A DNA stretch of 64,000 nucleotides from Nigrospora sphaerica. Lineage: Eukaryota > Ascomycota > Sordariomycetes > Amphisphaeriales > Apiosporaceae. The position numbers and the translations under genes are program-made. Positions 22,251-34,674 of this stretch are shown here, piece after piece. Where the stretch lies: the NCBI GenBank assembly GCA_018287875.1, contig JAGVVL010000002.1, forward strand, positions 1,426,001-1,490,000. The letters are read 5' to 3'. The notes under the pieces are model-generated. The model ran no database searches. It was not told the origin of the DNA and was given only the letters and a program-made list of their open reading frames with translations. Position 1 is the first letter of the stretch. The number at the start of each line of letters is the position of its first letter.

Positions 22251-23433
22251 ATTGACGGCGGATAGGCGGCTCTCACAGACGACGGACAGCGAAGAAGGCC
22301 AGATCAGAACAGCGAGGACCAAGAGCCATGGCTCAGTGGCTGACGATGCACCCTTCTTCTCTTATACCAACAAGTAGAAACGGGCCTCCCCACATGCGGG
22401 CTCACGCCGCACTTGCATGGGTCCTTCCCCAGGTGGATTGGTAATGGGTTGTCAGAAAGAAGGCAAGCCGTCGTGGCCCCGGCATGCCACAATCTTAACC
22501 CGCCCAATGGGGATCCTCTACCACAGCGGCGCCCGGTCTTTCCGTCGCACAATCACCGAGGACTGTGCGATCCCCGGGCCCCGTCGTCATGGACCAATGC
22601 CAACGGTGTGACGACCGAGCCCGTCCGTCCTGGTACTACGGCAATAGCACCCAAACTAGTGCCGGCAGAGAGATAGGGAAACAAAAGCATTGGCGACTTT
22701 ACAAATCTTGACAAGCTAGGGGATGGAGGCTCTAAACACGGCAGTTCACGTTTCTGTTCCTACCGCTCGACTTGCCGAGTCGGCCCCTGTACTAGTGCCG
22801 ATTGCGTCCCAACTACGGATGGATCTAGGCTGTGAAAGAGGTAGTTAGTGACCGGTGTGTAAAGGGTGCGGCGGAGCGGACTTCACCGTGCAATCGGGGC
22901 TTTACTCACGTCTGGTGCCAAAGAACTTCACGGCGGACGAAAGGAAGACCCCAGCGCTCGATAACCATGTCCGGGGTCTTATATCATGTCTACAACGACA
23001 ACTGACGACGGCCTGTCCCGTGCGAGCTGCGAGCCGCGCCACAAGATTCTCCCCGGCCGTGAAAAACAGTGAAGCTTTCCCGTCCCACAGAATGAGCGGA
23101 GCGAGACTGGATCGCGACATTGAATTGAGATCGGCGCCCTGCAGGGGCTAATCTTTTGCCCCATGCTTCCGCACCAACCCAACGGCGCGGAATTGATCAC
23201 GGCGTCCGTCAAAAGTCCTACCCTCGTCCGTATGAACACACAAGGTGCTGACCTCTTTGGTAAGGCCCCCAGGGACGCAGGACTGAGGCTCAAGAGCAGG
23301 ATTACAATGCCTTGGTCATCGTTCTCTTCGCTCTGGTTTGTTCCAAGGCATCGTACAACCAATACATCTCCATCTCACGAGCAGTATGAGTGCCTGGGCA
23401 CCAGTGTGGACCCATGATATCTATTATGCATAA
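22251..23433. other. Intergenic, peroxygenase to HET gene
   Basis: About 1.2 kb with no supportable gene. It presumably carries the peroxygenase promoter and the HET gene's 3' end. Short overlapping frames here do not resemble proteins. Confidence 0.55.
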
Positions 23434-25608
23434 TCAAGGGACTATCTCTACCAACCCTGGCGGCCATGGGAATATGACTTCATCTTCGGCACACCCGCGG
23501 GAGAAGGATAGGCCGGTGAGCCACCGGTGTGTGTACAGCAAAGGCACAGCACCATCGCCTTGCGACAACCCCTCCCCGTCTTCTCGGAGAACCTCGAGGG
23601 AGACATGACGATCGATATCGTTGGGATCATACTCGTCGGTCTCGACTTCGCTGGGTTCCGTGCAAGTGAATGCGAAACCAGGCACTCGACCCTGGGTGCC
23701 ATGGGCGGCGAGCCCAGCAGCATTCACGCCCCAGTCGTCGCTCCACACGAAGACAGCGCTGGCTTCCGGCCGCCCCAGCAGGTGTGCCAGCCTCAACGGT
23801 CGCCCCCGATCAATCGCGTCAGCTATCTCCGCCGCCATGCCCCTCCTGTACTCCGCTGAAAACGGCTCCCGTTCGCCTGGGCCCAAATCGGACCTGGAGC
23901 CATATTCGCTCTCGTCACTATCGGCAGTGATTTCAGCACCCGAGGCGACCTCGCTGTCAAAGTCGCCCCCGCTATCTGAGCCGGCGTTGCTTGATTCGCT
24001 GAGCCAGTCGCGCTCCATATAAGCCACGAGCTGCCGGGCAAGCTGCGAACGTCCCGAGGCCACCAACACGCGGGCCAGTTGGGTCAGACGGGTATGGATG
24101 TGCAGTTCCCCGGCTGCATGTGACCAATTCGCGCCCTCGCCCCGCAGGTCATTCGTCTGAATGACGTCCCCTAGCTGCCATAGGTAGCCCTGGGTCCGGA
24201 TGCCGGCTTCGGTGAGCCGGGTATAGGTGAAGCGGCAGCCCTTGTTGAATGTGAGGCTGCGTCGGTCCCTCGGCGCGCGGAAGCCGTCGAAGGACTGCGC
24301 GCACAGGAACGCCGATGTGGTCATTTGGGCGGCCCCGGTGTCGGGGGGACGATACCCGGCGTTGTGGAGTATCTCCCCATTTAGGAGGTACATGACCAGG
24401 GTCGAGAGGCTGAGGCTGCGGTCGTGCTCGCGCAGTTCCTCGTCGTCGAGGCGGAGCGAGTACTTGCAGCAGTTGGCGACGATGGCCATGCGGTCCCACA
24501 CGTTCGTGATGTCCTTGGCCTCGATGTCGGCGATGATTCTGGGTGACATGGCCCGCGAATCGGGGACCAAGATTGTGTACCGACCCGCGGCTCGGAGCAC
24601 CTCCTCGATCACGGCAGCTTCCCCGGGCTCTGGATCTTTCCGCGCTCGCAACGCCAGACACAATCTGGTGGCCTCGTACGCGAAGTCGGCAGATTTAAAA
24701 CACAGCTCGCCCGGCACGTCGCCGAACGCCTTGTATGCGCGTTTGGCCCGCTCCAGCGAGGCTGGGTGGCCCAGCAGCAGGTTCATGCGTCTTCCCGCCC
24801 GGTAGTTTTCCTGGAAAACCCAGGCCCTCCGCCACCAAAGGTCTCCGGTGAGTCGGCGCACCAGGCCAAGAGCCTCCTTCGCGTGCCGGGGCGCCAGTTT
24901 CGGGGACAGCACGTACGGGGCCCCTTTTCGCGACCTCCGGCAGACCAGCCGTCCTTCCAGAAAGGCAGCCAGAAGGTCCAGCTCCTCGGCGTCCACCACC
25001 TCGCCTTCCATGAGCCCCACTGGATGGTCGCTGTACTTGTAGACCAGATCCATGGCCTGCAGACCGTGCTGCTTGCGCCGGCACCGGTCGTGATGACACT
25101 CGGGGGCCTGGCCACAGACCCGCTGCGGGATACAGTACCTGTCGACCCAGAGCAACGGGACGCCGTGGTGGCGCATATACTTGAGCGCGCGGTCGAAGAC
25201 GCGGTCGCGCAGCCGCGCGGGAAACCAGCGGTCTCCGTCCCGGGCCTGGACTCGGTACACCCCGCTCAACGCGCCGGGGTGCGGGTCGTCGGTCGTCGAC
25301 CAGGCGTACGACAGGGCCACGTAGTTGGGCTCCTCGTAGGCGTTGACGGGTCCCGGACGGTGCAGGGCCACGGTCGGTCTGGGGCGGCCGCCGTCGGGGC
25401 CGGCCTCGGCGCCCCGTTTCCGCTTCGGGCTAGAGACGGGGCGAAAGCACTCGAGGGTCCGGAAGTGCAAGTCCTTGCCCCGCAGCATCTGGCTCTCCTG
25501 GATTTCCAAGAGCAGTGGGACTATTGGTGAGCCGTAGAGGTGGGCCAGCTCGCCCAATGTGCGCTGGCTGTCATCGTCTTGGCGCGCCTGCATGGGGCGT
25601 GACCGCAA
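23434..25608 (-). CDS. HET-domain (heterokaryon incompatibility) protein
   Basis: HET proteins trigger non-self recognition and cell death in filamentous fungi. This is a single exon of 724 aa. The HET domain spans roughly residues 94-270: YVALSYAWSTTDDPHPG, LLWVDRYCIPQ, a Cys/His-rich insertion (Cys165, 171 and 176; His172, 173 and 181), AMDLVYKYSDHPVGLME and, after a linker, DLWWRRAWVFQENYRAGRR. The insertion is seen in one subgroup of HET proteins and could bind metal (inference). Residues about 540-600 are Asp/Glu/Ser-rich; the rest has no recognised effector domain, ankyrin, WD or NACHT repeat. A second in-frame Met at residue 6 is an alternative start. The neighbouring peroxygenase and esterase are on the same strand but are separately transcribed. 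Confidence 0.92.
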   Translation of the reverse strand: MRSRPMQARQDDDSQRTLGELAHLYGSPIVPLLLEIQESQMLRGKDLHFRTLECFRPVSSPKRKRGAEAGPDGGRPRPTVALHRPGPVNAYEEPNYVALSYAWSTTDDPHPGALSGVYRVQARDGDRWFPARLRDRVFDRALKYMRHHGVPLLWVDRYCIPQRVCGQAPECHHDRCRRKQHGLQAMDLVYKYSDHPVGLMEGEVVDAEELDLLAAFLEGRLVCRRSRKGAPYVLSPKLAPRHAKEALGLVRRLTGDLWWRRAWVFQENYRAGRRMNLLLGHPASLERAKRAYKAFGDVPGELCFKSADFAYEATRLCLALRARKDPEPGEAAVIEEVLRAAGRYTILVPDSRAMSPRIIADIEAKDITNVWDRMAIVANCCKYSLRLDDEELREHDRSLSLSTLVMYLLNGEILHNAGYRPPDTGAAQMTTSAFLCAQSFDGFRAPRDRRSLTFNKGCRFTYTRLTEAGIRTQGYLWQLGDVIQTNDLRGEGANWSHAAGELHIHTRLTQLARVLVASGRSQLARQLVAYMERDWLSESSNAGSDSGGDFDSEVASGAEITADSDESEYGSRSDLGPGEREPFSAEYRRGMAAEIADAIDRGRPLRLAHLLGRPEASAVFVWSDDWGVNAAGLAAHGTQGRVPGFAFTCTEPSEVETDEYDPNDIDRHVSLEVLREDGEGLSQGDGAVPLLYTHRWLTGLSFSRGCAEDEVIFPWPPGLVEIVP

Positions 25609-26108
25609 AGCCCGGAGCGATCGCGGCAGAAGGAGAAAAAGAAAGAGAGAAAGAGGAAGGACTGTTGGAGCAGCCCGCCTTCAAGCAGTCGAATTGCCGC
25701 ACCTACTCGAGAGCCAGTTATCGGCACAGGTTGTCTGCTTGTGGGAGGATTGCTAACCTCTCTAAGTCCACGAGCAAGAGGAGCTCAGTGTGGCTGTGGC
25801 AGCCCTTTGCGTCGTGTCCGTCCGTGACCGGCATCCCGTCCCATGCAGCTTTGGGCGAGAGCTGGGGCCAATTCCCGCGCTATTAGCGCTGCGGTTGGGG
25901 GAGGCTGGGCTGATCGAGATGCCCACTCAGCTGCATCTGGCCTAATGGGCTACGATTGAATGGACAAGACGTCAGCGGTACCGTCTGTGAAGACATTGTG
26001 GTGTAGAAACAAAAAACTACTGGCAACATGCCGTACAGAGACGGCTCAGCTGGCCCTGGACACGCCATCCGCCCATTTTTACCTCATAACCTGTCCCATC
26101 TGCAGCTT
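25609..26108. other. Intergenic, HET gene to esterase
   Basis: This 500-base spacer is probably the HET promoter plus the esterase 3' UTR. Nothing else is recognisable. Confidence 0.55.
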
Positions 26109-28221
26109 CTATTCCATCAGCCGTGACCCCAAGTCAGCCAGAAATTGGCACCTCTTGCCGCGGCCGCCTTCCCACCTGTAACCCTCCACAACGTTGAAAA
26201 CGGGCTGCAGTGGCGGCGCTGAGTCGGGCCCCTCAACGTTCGTCACGATGGTGACGTTGCGCCCGCCGACGGTGGTCACGGAGGGTACGGCGACGCCACC
26301 CGTCATGTTCAAGTTCAACATGTGGTCTTCTCCGGGCCTCGCCACCCACTGGGGCCAGCGGCCGCCGCCAGTCAGTCCCGTCTGAATAATGTTGCTGGCC
26401 AGTTCGCCGCCCCGCACGGGCGCCAGGCCGGGGATGCCGTGCACGATGAAGTTGCCCCATGCGTGCTGCATCGCGGACCGGAACGCCCACGTCGTCACGT
26501 CCGTGGCCGTTTGTTCCGGCCCGGCAAGGACCGAAGACATGTCGTTGCCGTGCGACGCGGGCGAGACCGAGTACTGGTAGCGCGACGCCTGCCCGGCCGA
26601 CTTCCGAGCGAAGGCGTCGGCGAGCCAGTACGAGGGACAGGCGAAAGTAGCCTCGGCGTACAAATTGTTGGCCGCCTGCTGCCACCCAAAGCCGTAGATC
26701 GAGTTGGTCGTCGAGAAGGGGGCGTGCAACCCGTCCGAATCCGCTCGGATGGGCGCGACGTCATTCGGGGCCCGTAGAGTCCCAGAATGCTCGAGACATT
26801 GTCCGCGCTAAGTAAGGGGTAATTGTCGTGGAGGAACCCCGTGAAGGCATTCTCGTTGGTGATGTCCTGCGGCGTGAAAATGGCCCCTTCGTTGAGAACA
26901 TTGGTCGAAAGGATCCGAACGCCGTTCAGCTTGCCCGAAAGGAACTGCGACGTGGGCCGTTCCCGCACCAGAGTCCCGTCCGTCACGGGAACGAAGGCCC
27001 ATTGGCCGTAGCGCGTGGTCGAACTGACGGGGTCGCTCGCTATCTGGAGCGTAGCCGTGTCCGCTGCCACCAGGCACTCAAAGACGGAGCCGAACGCTGT
27101 TAGAGCATCCGGCAGGCACCCGACTTGGTCTGCGAAACGGTAATACGACTCGGACGGCCAAGTATCGTCGTACTCCCTGCATGAAACCATCAGCACCGTG
27201 AGGCAGGGCCGCCACGTCCTCGGGGCCTTTACCATTGGGTCGGCAGGTACGGGCTCGAAGCTAGGACGCCGCTGAAGAACAGTTCATCGCTTCCGCCCTC
27301 GGCCATGGCCAGAAGCATAACCGCGCCGCCTACATGTCATAGTACGCGTTAGCTTCCACCCCCCTTCCCGACGCCGTGTCGTCCCTAGTTGCAGTGACTA
27401 CCTACCTCCGGCAGACTCCCCACCGATGGTGACCTGTGCCGGGTCACCTCCGAAGAGGTGAATGTATTTCTGGATCCACTGCAGGGCGAACCGCATGTCG
27501 TGGATCGCCGCGTTCGGCGTCCCAAAATGCGCCAGTTCGGCAGATGATAGGAACCCAAACGCCCCGAGGCGATACTGAATGACTACGGCGATGTACGAGT
27601 TTTCATTGTCCCGAACCTGCTGGCCCAAGTCGTAGTCCCGAACCGAGCCACCACCGTATCCCCCGCCGTCTAATGCGCCGGGGTATCGGAATTAGCACAG
27701 CACCGAGAACTTTCTCAAGGCAGGTCCCACGAATCCACATGAATACGGGTAAATCGGCCGCATTAGCCGGAGCGAAGACGTTGAGAAAGAGGCAGTCTTC
27801 ATCTCCGCTGGTTGCGTTGGTGGGAGGTCTGGCTCATCCCATCAGCATTTCCGGTCGTAGCATGTGACCACCCGTGGCCCTTCCGATACTAGAGATACTC
27901 ACCCAGGCGCTGGATTGCTCTGGGGGCACATGGGCGGATCCGACGTCGCCTGGAGGACGTGGCTTCGGTTCTGTGCCGGGGCTTGGGGCAGCTGCCATCT
28001 TAACTTCCCGACGGGAGGGGCAGCAAAACGAACTCTGGGACCGCATCAGCCGGCTTCTCGTGGACAGAAGGATTGATAACAAACCCTCTGTATACGTTCT
28101 GGTCTAAGTTAGCATTGTAGTATCCTTGGAATTGCGAGTACAATAGATCCACGACAGGCGCCGCTTGCTGGGCCAAAGAGCAATAAGCCAACGCGGCAAC
28201 GGCCCACATACCTGGCAACAT
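26109..28221 (-). CDS. Secreted type-B carboxylesterase/lipase, apparent frameshift
   Basis: This alpha/beta-hydrolase of the COesterase family would hydrolyse carboxylic esters outside the cell. Minus-strand exons are 28221-28085, 28034-27903, 27828-27731, 27669-27406, 27329-27233 and 27176-26109. Residues 1 to about 18 look like a signal peptide (MLPGMWAVAALAYCSLAQ). Family motifs appear across the junctions: VYRGVRFAAPPVGKLRWQ, MCPQ, GDEDCLFLNVFAP, WIHGGGYGGG, the nucleophile elbow TIGGESAGG, and the His region SPASHGNDMSSVL. In the last exon, near 26770-26775, the frame ending LSADNVSSILGLYGP stops matching the family and the next frame (NDVAPIRADSDG onward) continues it to the stop. One missing base in a short C run explains this. 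It is either a sequencing/assembly error or an inactivating mutation; all other exons are intact. Confidence 0.82.
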
Positions 28222-29971
28222 GGTGAAGAGCGTCGTGGTGTTGAATGCTTTGGGCCGCCGCTGGGCAAGTGAGCTTCAGGAGAAAAGCGCTTGGCGAGGC
28301 CGACATGGGGTCAACTCCCGCCTTGTGCAAGAAAAGGTAAGTCTCACCCGCGCACCATGACCAGGCTGGGCTGTTGGTCTCATGCTGCTTTCTGGATTAC
28401 ATGCCCTCATTCATCTCCATATGAGGGGGGGCGCGGTCAGCACCTTGACACGGTCGCTCGACACACGCCGGCACACTGCAATTCGGGGGAAACGCCGTTG
28501 CTAGGGACCATGCAGAGTAGCCTGCTACTGCTGCTCCCTTGCCCAAGATGTGGTTGCATTGCCTACATCAGTCCAACCACTGACCCCGCCTGGTGCAGGA
28601 CGTACACCCATTCACCATGTAAGTCTGTGGGACGACGAGGGGCAGGCCCGGCGATCTTTTGGCCGCCCAACGGAATGGATCCCATCCATATCCTGGATTC
28701 TCGAGCGGGGGGTGAGGGGGCAGCCGAGCAGGGCTGGGTGGTGAGGACCCGGGATGGGTGGTTGCCCGGCAAGGCGCACCGCTAGATACCATCTAGGCAC
28801 TCGTCTCGGCTTCGGGCAGACGTGGAGGATACGGCCACCAAGCCTGGTCCAGCGACAGGCATACTTCGAGCGCCTTGGACCACGCCGAAAACGATAATCT
28901 GCATGAGCTGATGCACGCTTGAACCAACGCAGTGACTTGGCTCGAAGAACGGGCTGGACGCCTTCTGCCGTCATGCAGTCTTGACGTTGTCTTTACCGAG
29001 GCTATCGGCGATCCAAGAGGCGGGCCGGGTCGCAGAAGGACCTGAGCCTAAACCCTGCACCTGGTGACAGAGAAGGTTTGGAGAATGGGCTGCGGGGGGG
29101 TGAAAGCGCATCAGCATCGTTAGCACAGCTCACCCAGTAGGGAAGAAAACGGGACCGGCGGTTGTTCAGATATATACAACTACAGCTTTGTGAATAATAA
29201 GGCTTGCCCTTCTCTACAGAATGCCGCCTACCCAACCTCACTTCCACCCAGAGAGTGATTTCCCGAGGAAACGAACGCTTCCTCCACCGAAAAATGATTC
29301 CTCGCGCCAGAGGGAGGAAACCCTGTCTGACCGGTTTGCATACTTCGGCATTGTACCTAAAGTAGGTGGATATCCTCTTACTAACAGTACATACTTTCGG
29401 TAGGCGTCCTACCTACATCATGCAAGTACCTCTTATGCGAGGGAGGCCCGCCACCTGTTGGCGCTTCTAAGCCGATACCGAGTACCTGGTAGTTTGTCCT
29501 ACCGTGGCTGTCGACACTGCTTTGCTTCCATCCTATACACGCGTCGATGGGAATGGCAGTCCGTCACCACTGGGCCCAAGGTAGGATGGACCGAAAGGCC
29601 AGCCAAAAAGATGGGGATATTTCTGAAGGTATAAAGGAGTACGGAGTACCCGCACGGGCAACCTCCCTCGTTACCTTCGTTATTTATGGATGGCAGTTGG
29701 GCGATGGCCCCATCCAGGGACTGGCCCAAAACCCACCCGGACCCACACGCTCTTGCTTATCAATCGATAATGGAGGGGCAAAATCTAGAATTTTGAAAAA
29801 AGTTGAGCGGCAAGAAGGCAGGCAACGTCGGCGAGTGACGTTCCCCGCCATTTGGAAAGCGCAGCAAAGAGACCATCCGATACGCCGGCCCCAACGCGGC
29901 CTTCTATTCCACCTTCAACCTTCCTTCACCACCAAGCCCACGCAACACGATAACCCCCGACACCCTTCACC
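28222..29971. other. Intergenic, divergent between esterase and NMD3
   Basis: 1.75 kb between two genes read outward, so both promoters lie here. No protein-like frame was found. The segment 29170-29420 is more AT-rich, with TATATAC at about 29171. Confidence 0.55.
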
Positions 29972-31591
29972 ATGTCCATGGATCTGGACGCCCCTATGCC
30001 CATAGCGCCCTCGAGCGAGGTGCCCATGGGCGGCGCAACGTGAGTTTGGTCCCCTCGGGTTGCCTGGTTGCGCCCTTGCTGACCTACCGTCCCCCGTAGC
30101 ATCTTCTGTTGCGAATGCGGTGCGCCCATCGACGGCGCCACCAGCACCAACGCGCTCTGCTATGACTGCGTCAAGACCAACATCGACATCTCTCAGGGCA
30201 TCCAGCGGGAAGCCACCCTGCACTTCTGCCGCGACTGCGACCGCTGGCTCATGCCGCCGTCGTCATGGGTCACCGCCGCCCCCGAATCGCGCGAACTCCT
30301 CTCCCTCTGTCTCAAGAAGCTGCGCGGCCTGCACAAGGTCCGGATAATAGACGCCAGCTTCATCTGGACCGAGCCGCACTCGCGGCGCGTCAAGATCAAG
30401 CTGACCATTCAAGACGCCGTATCGGACGGCATGATCCTGCAGCAGACCTTTGAGGTCGTCTACGTCGTCGCCTACCAGCAGTGTTCCGAGTGTGCCAAAT
30501 CCTATACCGCCAACGTATGGCGCGCCTGCGTACAGGTCCGCCAAAAGGTGCTGCACAAGCGCACCTTTTTGTACCTCGAGCAGCTCATGCTCAAGCACGG
30601 TGCCCACCGCGACACCATCAACATCAAAGAAGCCAAGGACGGCATAGATTTCTTCTTCAGCGCGAGGAACGGTGCCGAAAAATTTGTCGATTTCCTCAAC
30701 TCGGTCGTTCCCGTGCGCGTCAAGAAGTCGCAGGAGCTCATCTCCCAGGACACCCACACCGGCACCAAGTCGTACAAGTTCTCATTTGCCGTCGAGTTGG
30801 TCCCCATCTGCAAGGACGACCTGGTCGCCCTGCCTATCAAGCTGGCCAAGCAGATCGGCAACATCTCGCCTCTGTGCCTCTGCTACCGCGTCGGCACCTC
30901 CATTAACGTCTTTGACCCCAACACTCTGCAAACGGCCGACATCAGCGCGCCCATCTACTGGCGGGCACCCTTCGGAACGCTCGCCGACGCCCCCGAGATG
31001 GTCGAGTTCATCGTCATGGACATCGAGCCTCTGGGTCCCACCAAGGGCAAGTGGATTCTGGGTGAGGCGCAGGTTATGCGGGCCTCGGACCTGGGTGTCA
31101 ACGACAAGACGTATTACGCGCGCACGCACATGGGTAACCTGCTCCACGCGGGCGATTCCGTCATGGGCTACATGATCACCGGCACCAACTTCAACAACGA
31201 AGAGTTTGACGCCATCGAGAACTCGAGCACATATTCGTCCACCATCCCGGATGTCATCCTGGTCAAGAAGCACTACCCCAACCGTCGCCGCAACCGCAAG
31301 CGGCAGTGGAAGGTCAAGCGTATGGCCAAGGACGAGGGCGAGCTTCTGCCCAAGAAGGCCGACCAGGAGCGCATGGATGCCGAATTCGAGAAGTTCCTGC
31401 AGGATCTTGAAGAGGATGAGGAGTACCGCAGCGGTGTTCAGCTGTACAAGCAGCCCAAGAAGCGGCCACAAGCGGATGAGATGAGTATAGCGGAGACGGA
31501 GGGTGAGGGTGGCGACGAAGATATTCCTGGCGTCGATATGAACGAGTTGCTCGACGACTTTGATGAGCTCGCCTTGGAGGACCAGCAATAG
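29972..31591 (+). CDS. NMD3: 60S ribosomal export adaptor NMD3
   Basis: Nmd3 binds the nascent 60S subunit and carries the nuclear export signal recognised by Crm1/exportin. Exons 29972-30039 and 30100-31591 join to 519 aa (yeast 518). The start has a good context (CACCATGTCC). The N-terminal zinc-ribbon region is visible just after the intron: IFCCECGAPIDG, CYDC, HFCRDCDRWLMPP, and later QQCSECAKSYTANVW. The middle contains the conserved VRVKKSQELISQD and NISPLCLCYRVG. The C-terminus carries basic NLS-like KKHYPNRRRNRKRQWKVKR and the acidic, leucine-bearing tail EDIPGVDMNELLDDFDELAL, which looks like the export signal. The 60-nt intron follows codon 22. Confidence 0.97.
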
Positions 31592-32512
31592 ACAGAAGGC
31601 CAGAGCCAATGAATCGACAGCTGCAACGGCCATATCTCTGGTATCGCTTTCCGATTGCGGTACCCTGCTTGGTGCCGATGTGTGGTTTTTCGCGCCCCGC
31701 TGGGCGCGAAACTTTGACCTTGTCGTTCGGGGGTCCAGCCCAGCCAGCGATGCGTCGAGAAGCCCGTAGGCGGCCCTGGTGACGTGTCGGACCTCGCCTG
31801 CCTCGTTAGGTTTCACAGCTGGCTACCGGGACAGTCGGTTTGGCAAGCGTAGGAGCTTTATTCTTCGCTTATCTCACGTCGAGCCTACGAGCCGGTGTGT
31901 TTGAAGGGGTTGCGAGCTGAAGAGGTTGCCGTTTGTCTTCTTTAGAGAACGTAGCGTTGTTGGGATGGGCTTGGAGAAGAAGAGGAATCCAAACAGGGGC
32001 CCATGAGTGGCCAAGTTGTCGGTGCCAGCGACCTGAGCGGGCAGAGGCACCGTGTGAAACACAGAAGTGTGGTCTGGCTGACTACCTCAGCAGCACATGC
32101 AGGGGGCTCTTGAAGCCGCAACCATGGCTCGATTGTATACTCGGCCCTGACACAACCGGCCCAACGGTGTGCGGAAGGGCTTGGCGACTGTCGGCCTACA
32201 AAGCATAATGCGCAGCAACCGGGGATGTACCTCCCGCCGCCCGAACGGAGCCCGTCAGCCCATTCTGGTCCGATTCGTGAGGAACTCCTGAGGCATCATG
32301 ACTACGTCGAACAGGCCCGTACGGACAGGATGTAGCCATGATCTCTTGCCCTACGTCATCCCCTACGCGATCTGTCCATCAGTCGTTTTCATTTTCGGCC
32401 ACCGGCTGGCGGGCGGGCTGGAGGCTGGAAGAGAAGCAAAACCTAATGCTGAGCAGCGAACTATAGACCCTCGACATGTGCTCTTGAGCATTTTACCCGG
32501 CCGGGGGGATGA
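31592..32512. other. Intergenic, NMD3 to MFS transporter
   Basis: About 0.9 kb without a supportable gene. It holds the NMD3 3' end and the transporter promoter. Confidence 0.55.
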
Positions 32513-34674
32513 GTGACGGCCGGTCGTGTTTCCTGCAACCTCAGATTCACCATGCCGAACTCATTTCCACCCGTGCGGGGCAGTACGTCCTTGGCCTCAT
32601 TCTCAGCCGTACGCGGCAGTGCGTCCTTCTCCTCCAGCATCAGTACGACGGCTGAGGGCAGCTCCACCGATCACCAGCGCCCGACCCTCGGCCAGAGGAG
32701 ATGGACCGTCCTAGCCAGACAGGAGGAACACGGCAATGACCAATTGTGCCGGTGTGATCACTGTGGCCACGAGAGGCACGAGTCGGCCTTCCCAGCGCGC
32801 GGCGACAGCCCTCCCTTGCTCGACCGAACACCGTCGCGGGCCAACTCGACAGCCGCAACGGTATACTCGCAGAGCGGTGCCCAGCTGACGCAGTCCCGGA
32901 GCCGGGAGAAGACGAGCAAGGAGTTTCTGGTTGACTTTGACGGTCCCAGAGACCCGTACCACCCCCTCAACTGGAGCAGCAGCAAGAAGATCAGCACCAC
33001 GCTGCTCTACGCCTTCGTGACCATGACGGCCACCTGGGCCTCTTCGTCCTTCTCAGCCGGCGAGGCCCAGGTGGCCGAGGAGTTCGGCGTCGGATCGGAG
33101 GTCGCCGACCTCGGTTCGTCGCTCTTCCTGGTAGGCTTTGGCCTCGGGCCCCTGCTGTGGGCGCCGCTGTCCGAGGTCTATGGGCGCCGCTTGGTCGTTC
33201 TCACGCCCATGTTCGTCGCCATGTGTTTCTCCTTTGCGACGGCCGTGGCCAAAAACCTGCAGATTGCCATGATGGTGCGCTTCTTGTGTGCCTTTTTCGC
33301 CTCGGCCCGTAAGCAACGCCCCCGCGTTCCCCTATACCCCCGGGCCGTGGTCCCTCGTGTGTCGCCCCTTTCCCTCTTGGCGGTGCCTCGCTCGGCCAAA
33401 GCGTGCCCCAGGAAACCCCCCTCGCCCAGCCTTGTGTTCCGTTACCGGGTACAAGCTGACTCCCAAGCTTGCAGCTGTCACCAACACCGGGGGGGCGCTG
33501 GGCGACATGTTCACGGCCGACTACCGAGGTATCGCCATGACTTGCTACGCCATAGCCGTCGTGGGCGGCCCGACGGTGGGGCCGATCGTGTCGGCTGCCG
33601 TGGTCCAGTCGCCGGCTCTCGGCTGGCGCTGGACGCAGTACATTACCGGCATCCTGGGCGCCGTCGTGCTGTTCCTGGCCGTCATTTTCCTCGACGAGTC
33701 GTACCCGCCGGTCCTGCTGGTGAGGAAGGCGCGCTGCCTCCGCCAGGAGACGGGCAACTGGGCCCTGCACGCCAAGTTTGAAGAGTGCGACGTGAGCGTC
33801 GGTGCGCTGGCCCGGAAGTTTCTGATGCGCCCGATCCAGCTGCTCTGCACGCCCATCTGTTTCCTCGTCGCGCTCTACGCCTCGTTCTGCTACGGCATCC
33901 TGTACATGCAGCTGGGCGCCATCCCCATCATCTTCGGCGAGACGCGCGGGTGGGGCCTCCTCATCAGCGACTTGCCTTTTGTCGCCATCCTGGTCGGCTC
34001 CATCGCGGGCGCCGGCATCAACGTCCTCAACCAGCTGCAGTACAACAAGACGTACCACGCCGTCGGCGGCCGTGCCGTGCCCGAGAAGCGGCTGCCGCCC
34101 ATGATGCTCGGCTCCGTCCTCTTCTGCGGCGGCCTGTTCATCACCGGGTGTAAGCTGCGTCCCGTCTTCTTTTGCCCCCTATTCTCAGCCGCGCATCCCT
34201 CCCCCCCCCCCCCCCCCCCGTTCTACCCCTGCCACGCTTTGTCTCTGGCATCCCGGCCCCGGGGCGGCCCCGAATCCTGCTCCGCGGACCCCTAGTTTAG
34301 GGACTTGCTGACTCTGGATGACGCTAGGGACGGCCGATCCCGCCGTGGCACACTGGATCGCCCCAGTCATGGGCCTCTTTCTAGTAGGCACCGGGTACAA
34401 CACCATTTTCCAGTCGGCGCTGAATTACCTCGTCGACACCTTCCAGCCCTACGCGGCCAGCGCCATCGCCGCCAACACGTTCCTGCGCAGCTGTTTCGCC
34501 GCCGCCTTTCCCATGGTCGTCAGCCCGCTCTACCACAACCTCGGCGTGGCGCCGGGGCAGAGCATCTTTGCCGGCATCGCCTGCTTTCTCGTCCCCGTGC
34601 CCTTTTTCTTTTACATCTTTGGCAAGCGGCTGCGGGCGAGGGGCAAGTGGAGCAAGGCGAGCGCCATTGATTGA
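32513..34674 (+). CDS. MFS transporter, DHA1 (drug:H+ antiporter) type
   Basis: This 12-TM major facilitator resembles the fungal multidrug and polyamine exporters. Exons 32513-33308, 33475-34149 and 34328-34674 give 605 aa from the first Met; a start at 32552 (592 aa) is equally possible. The cytosolic N-terminus ends in the typical GPRDPYHPLNWSSSKK. Then come TM1-2 with WASSSFSAGEAQVAEEFGV, the A-motif region APLSEVYGRR, the spliced FLCAFFASAPVTNTGGALGD, GPTVGPIVSAAVV with LGWRWTQYI, and the last helices through VPFFFYIFGKRLRARGKW. Intron 2 contains a 19-C run. The first 100 residues are low complexity and less reliable. The substrate is unknown. Confidence 0.88.
34201..34219. repeat. Poly-C tract (19 C) inside an intron
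   Basis: The run lies in the second intron of the DHA1 transporter (34150-34327), 108 bases before the acceptor. Confidence 0.95.
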
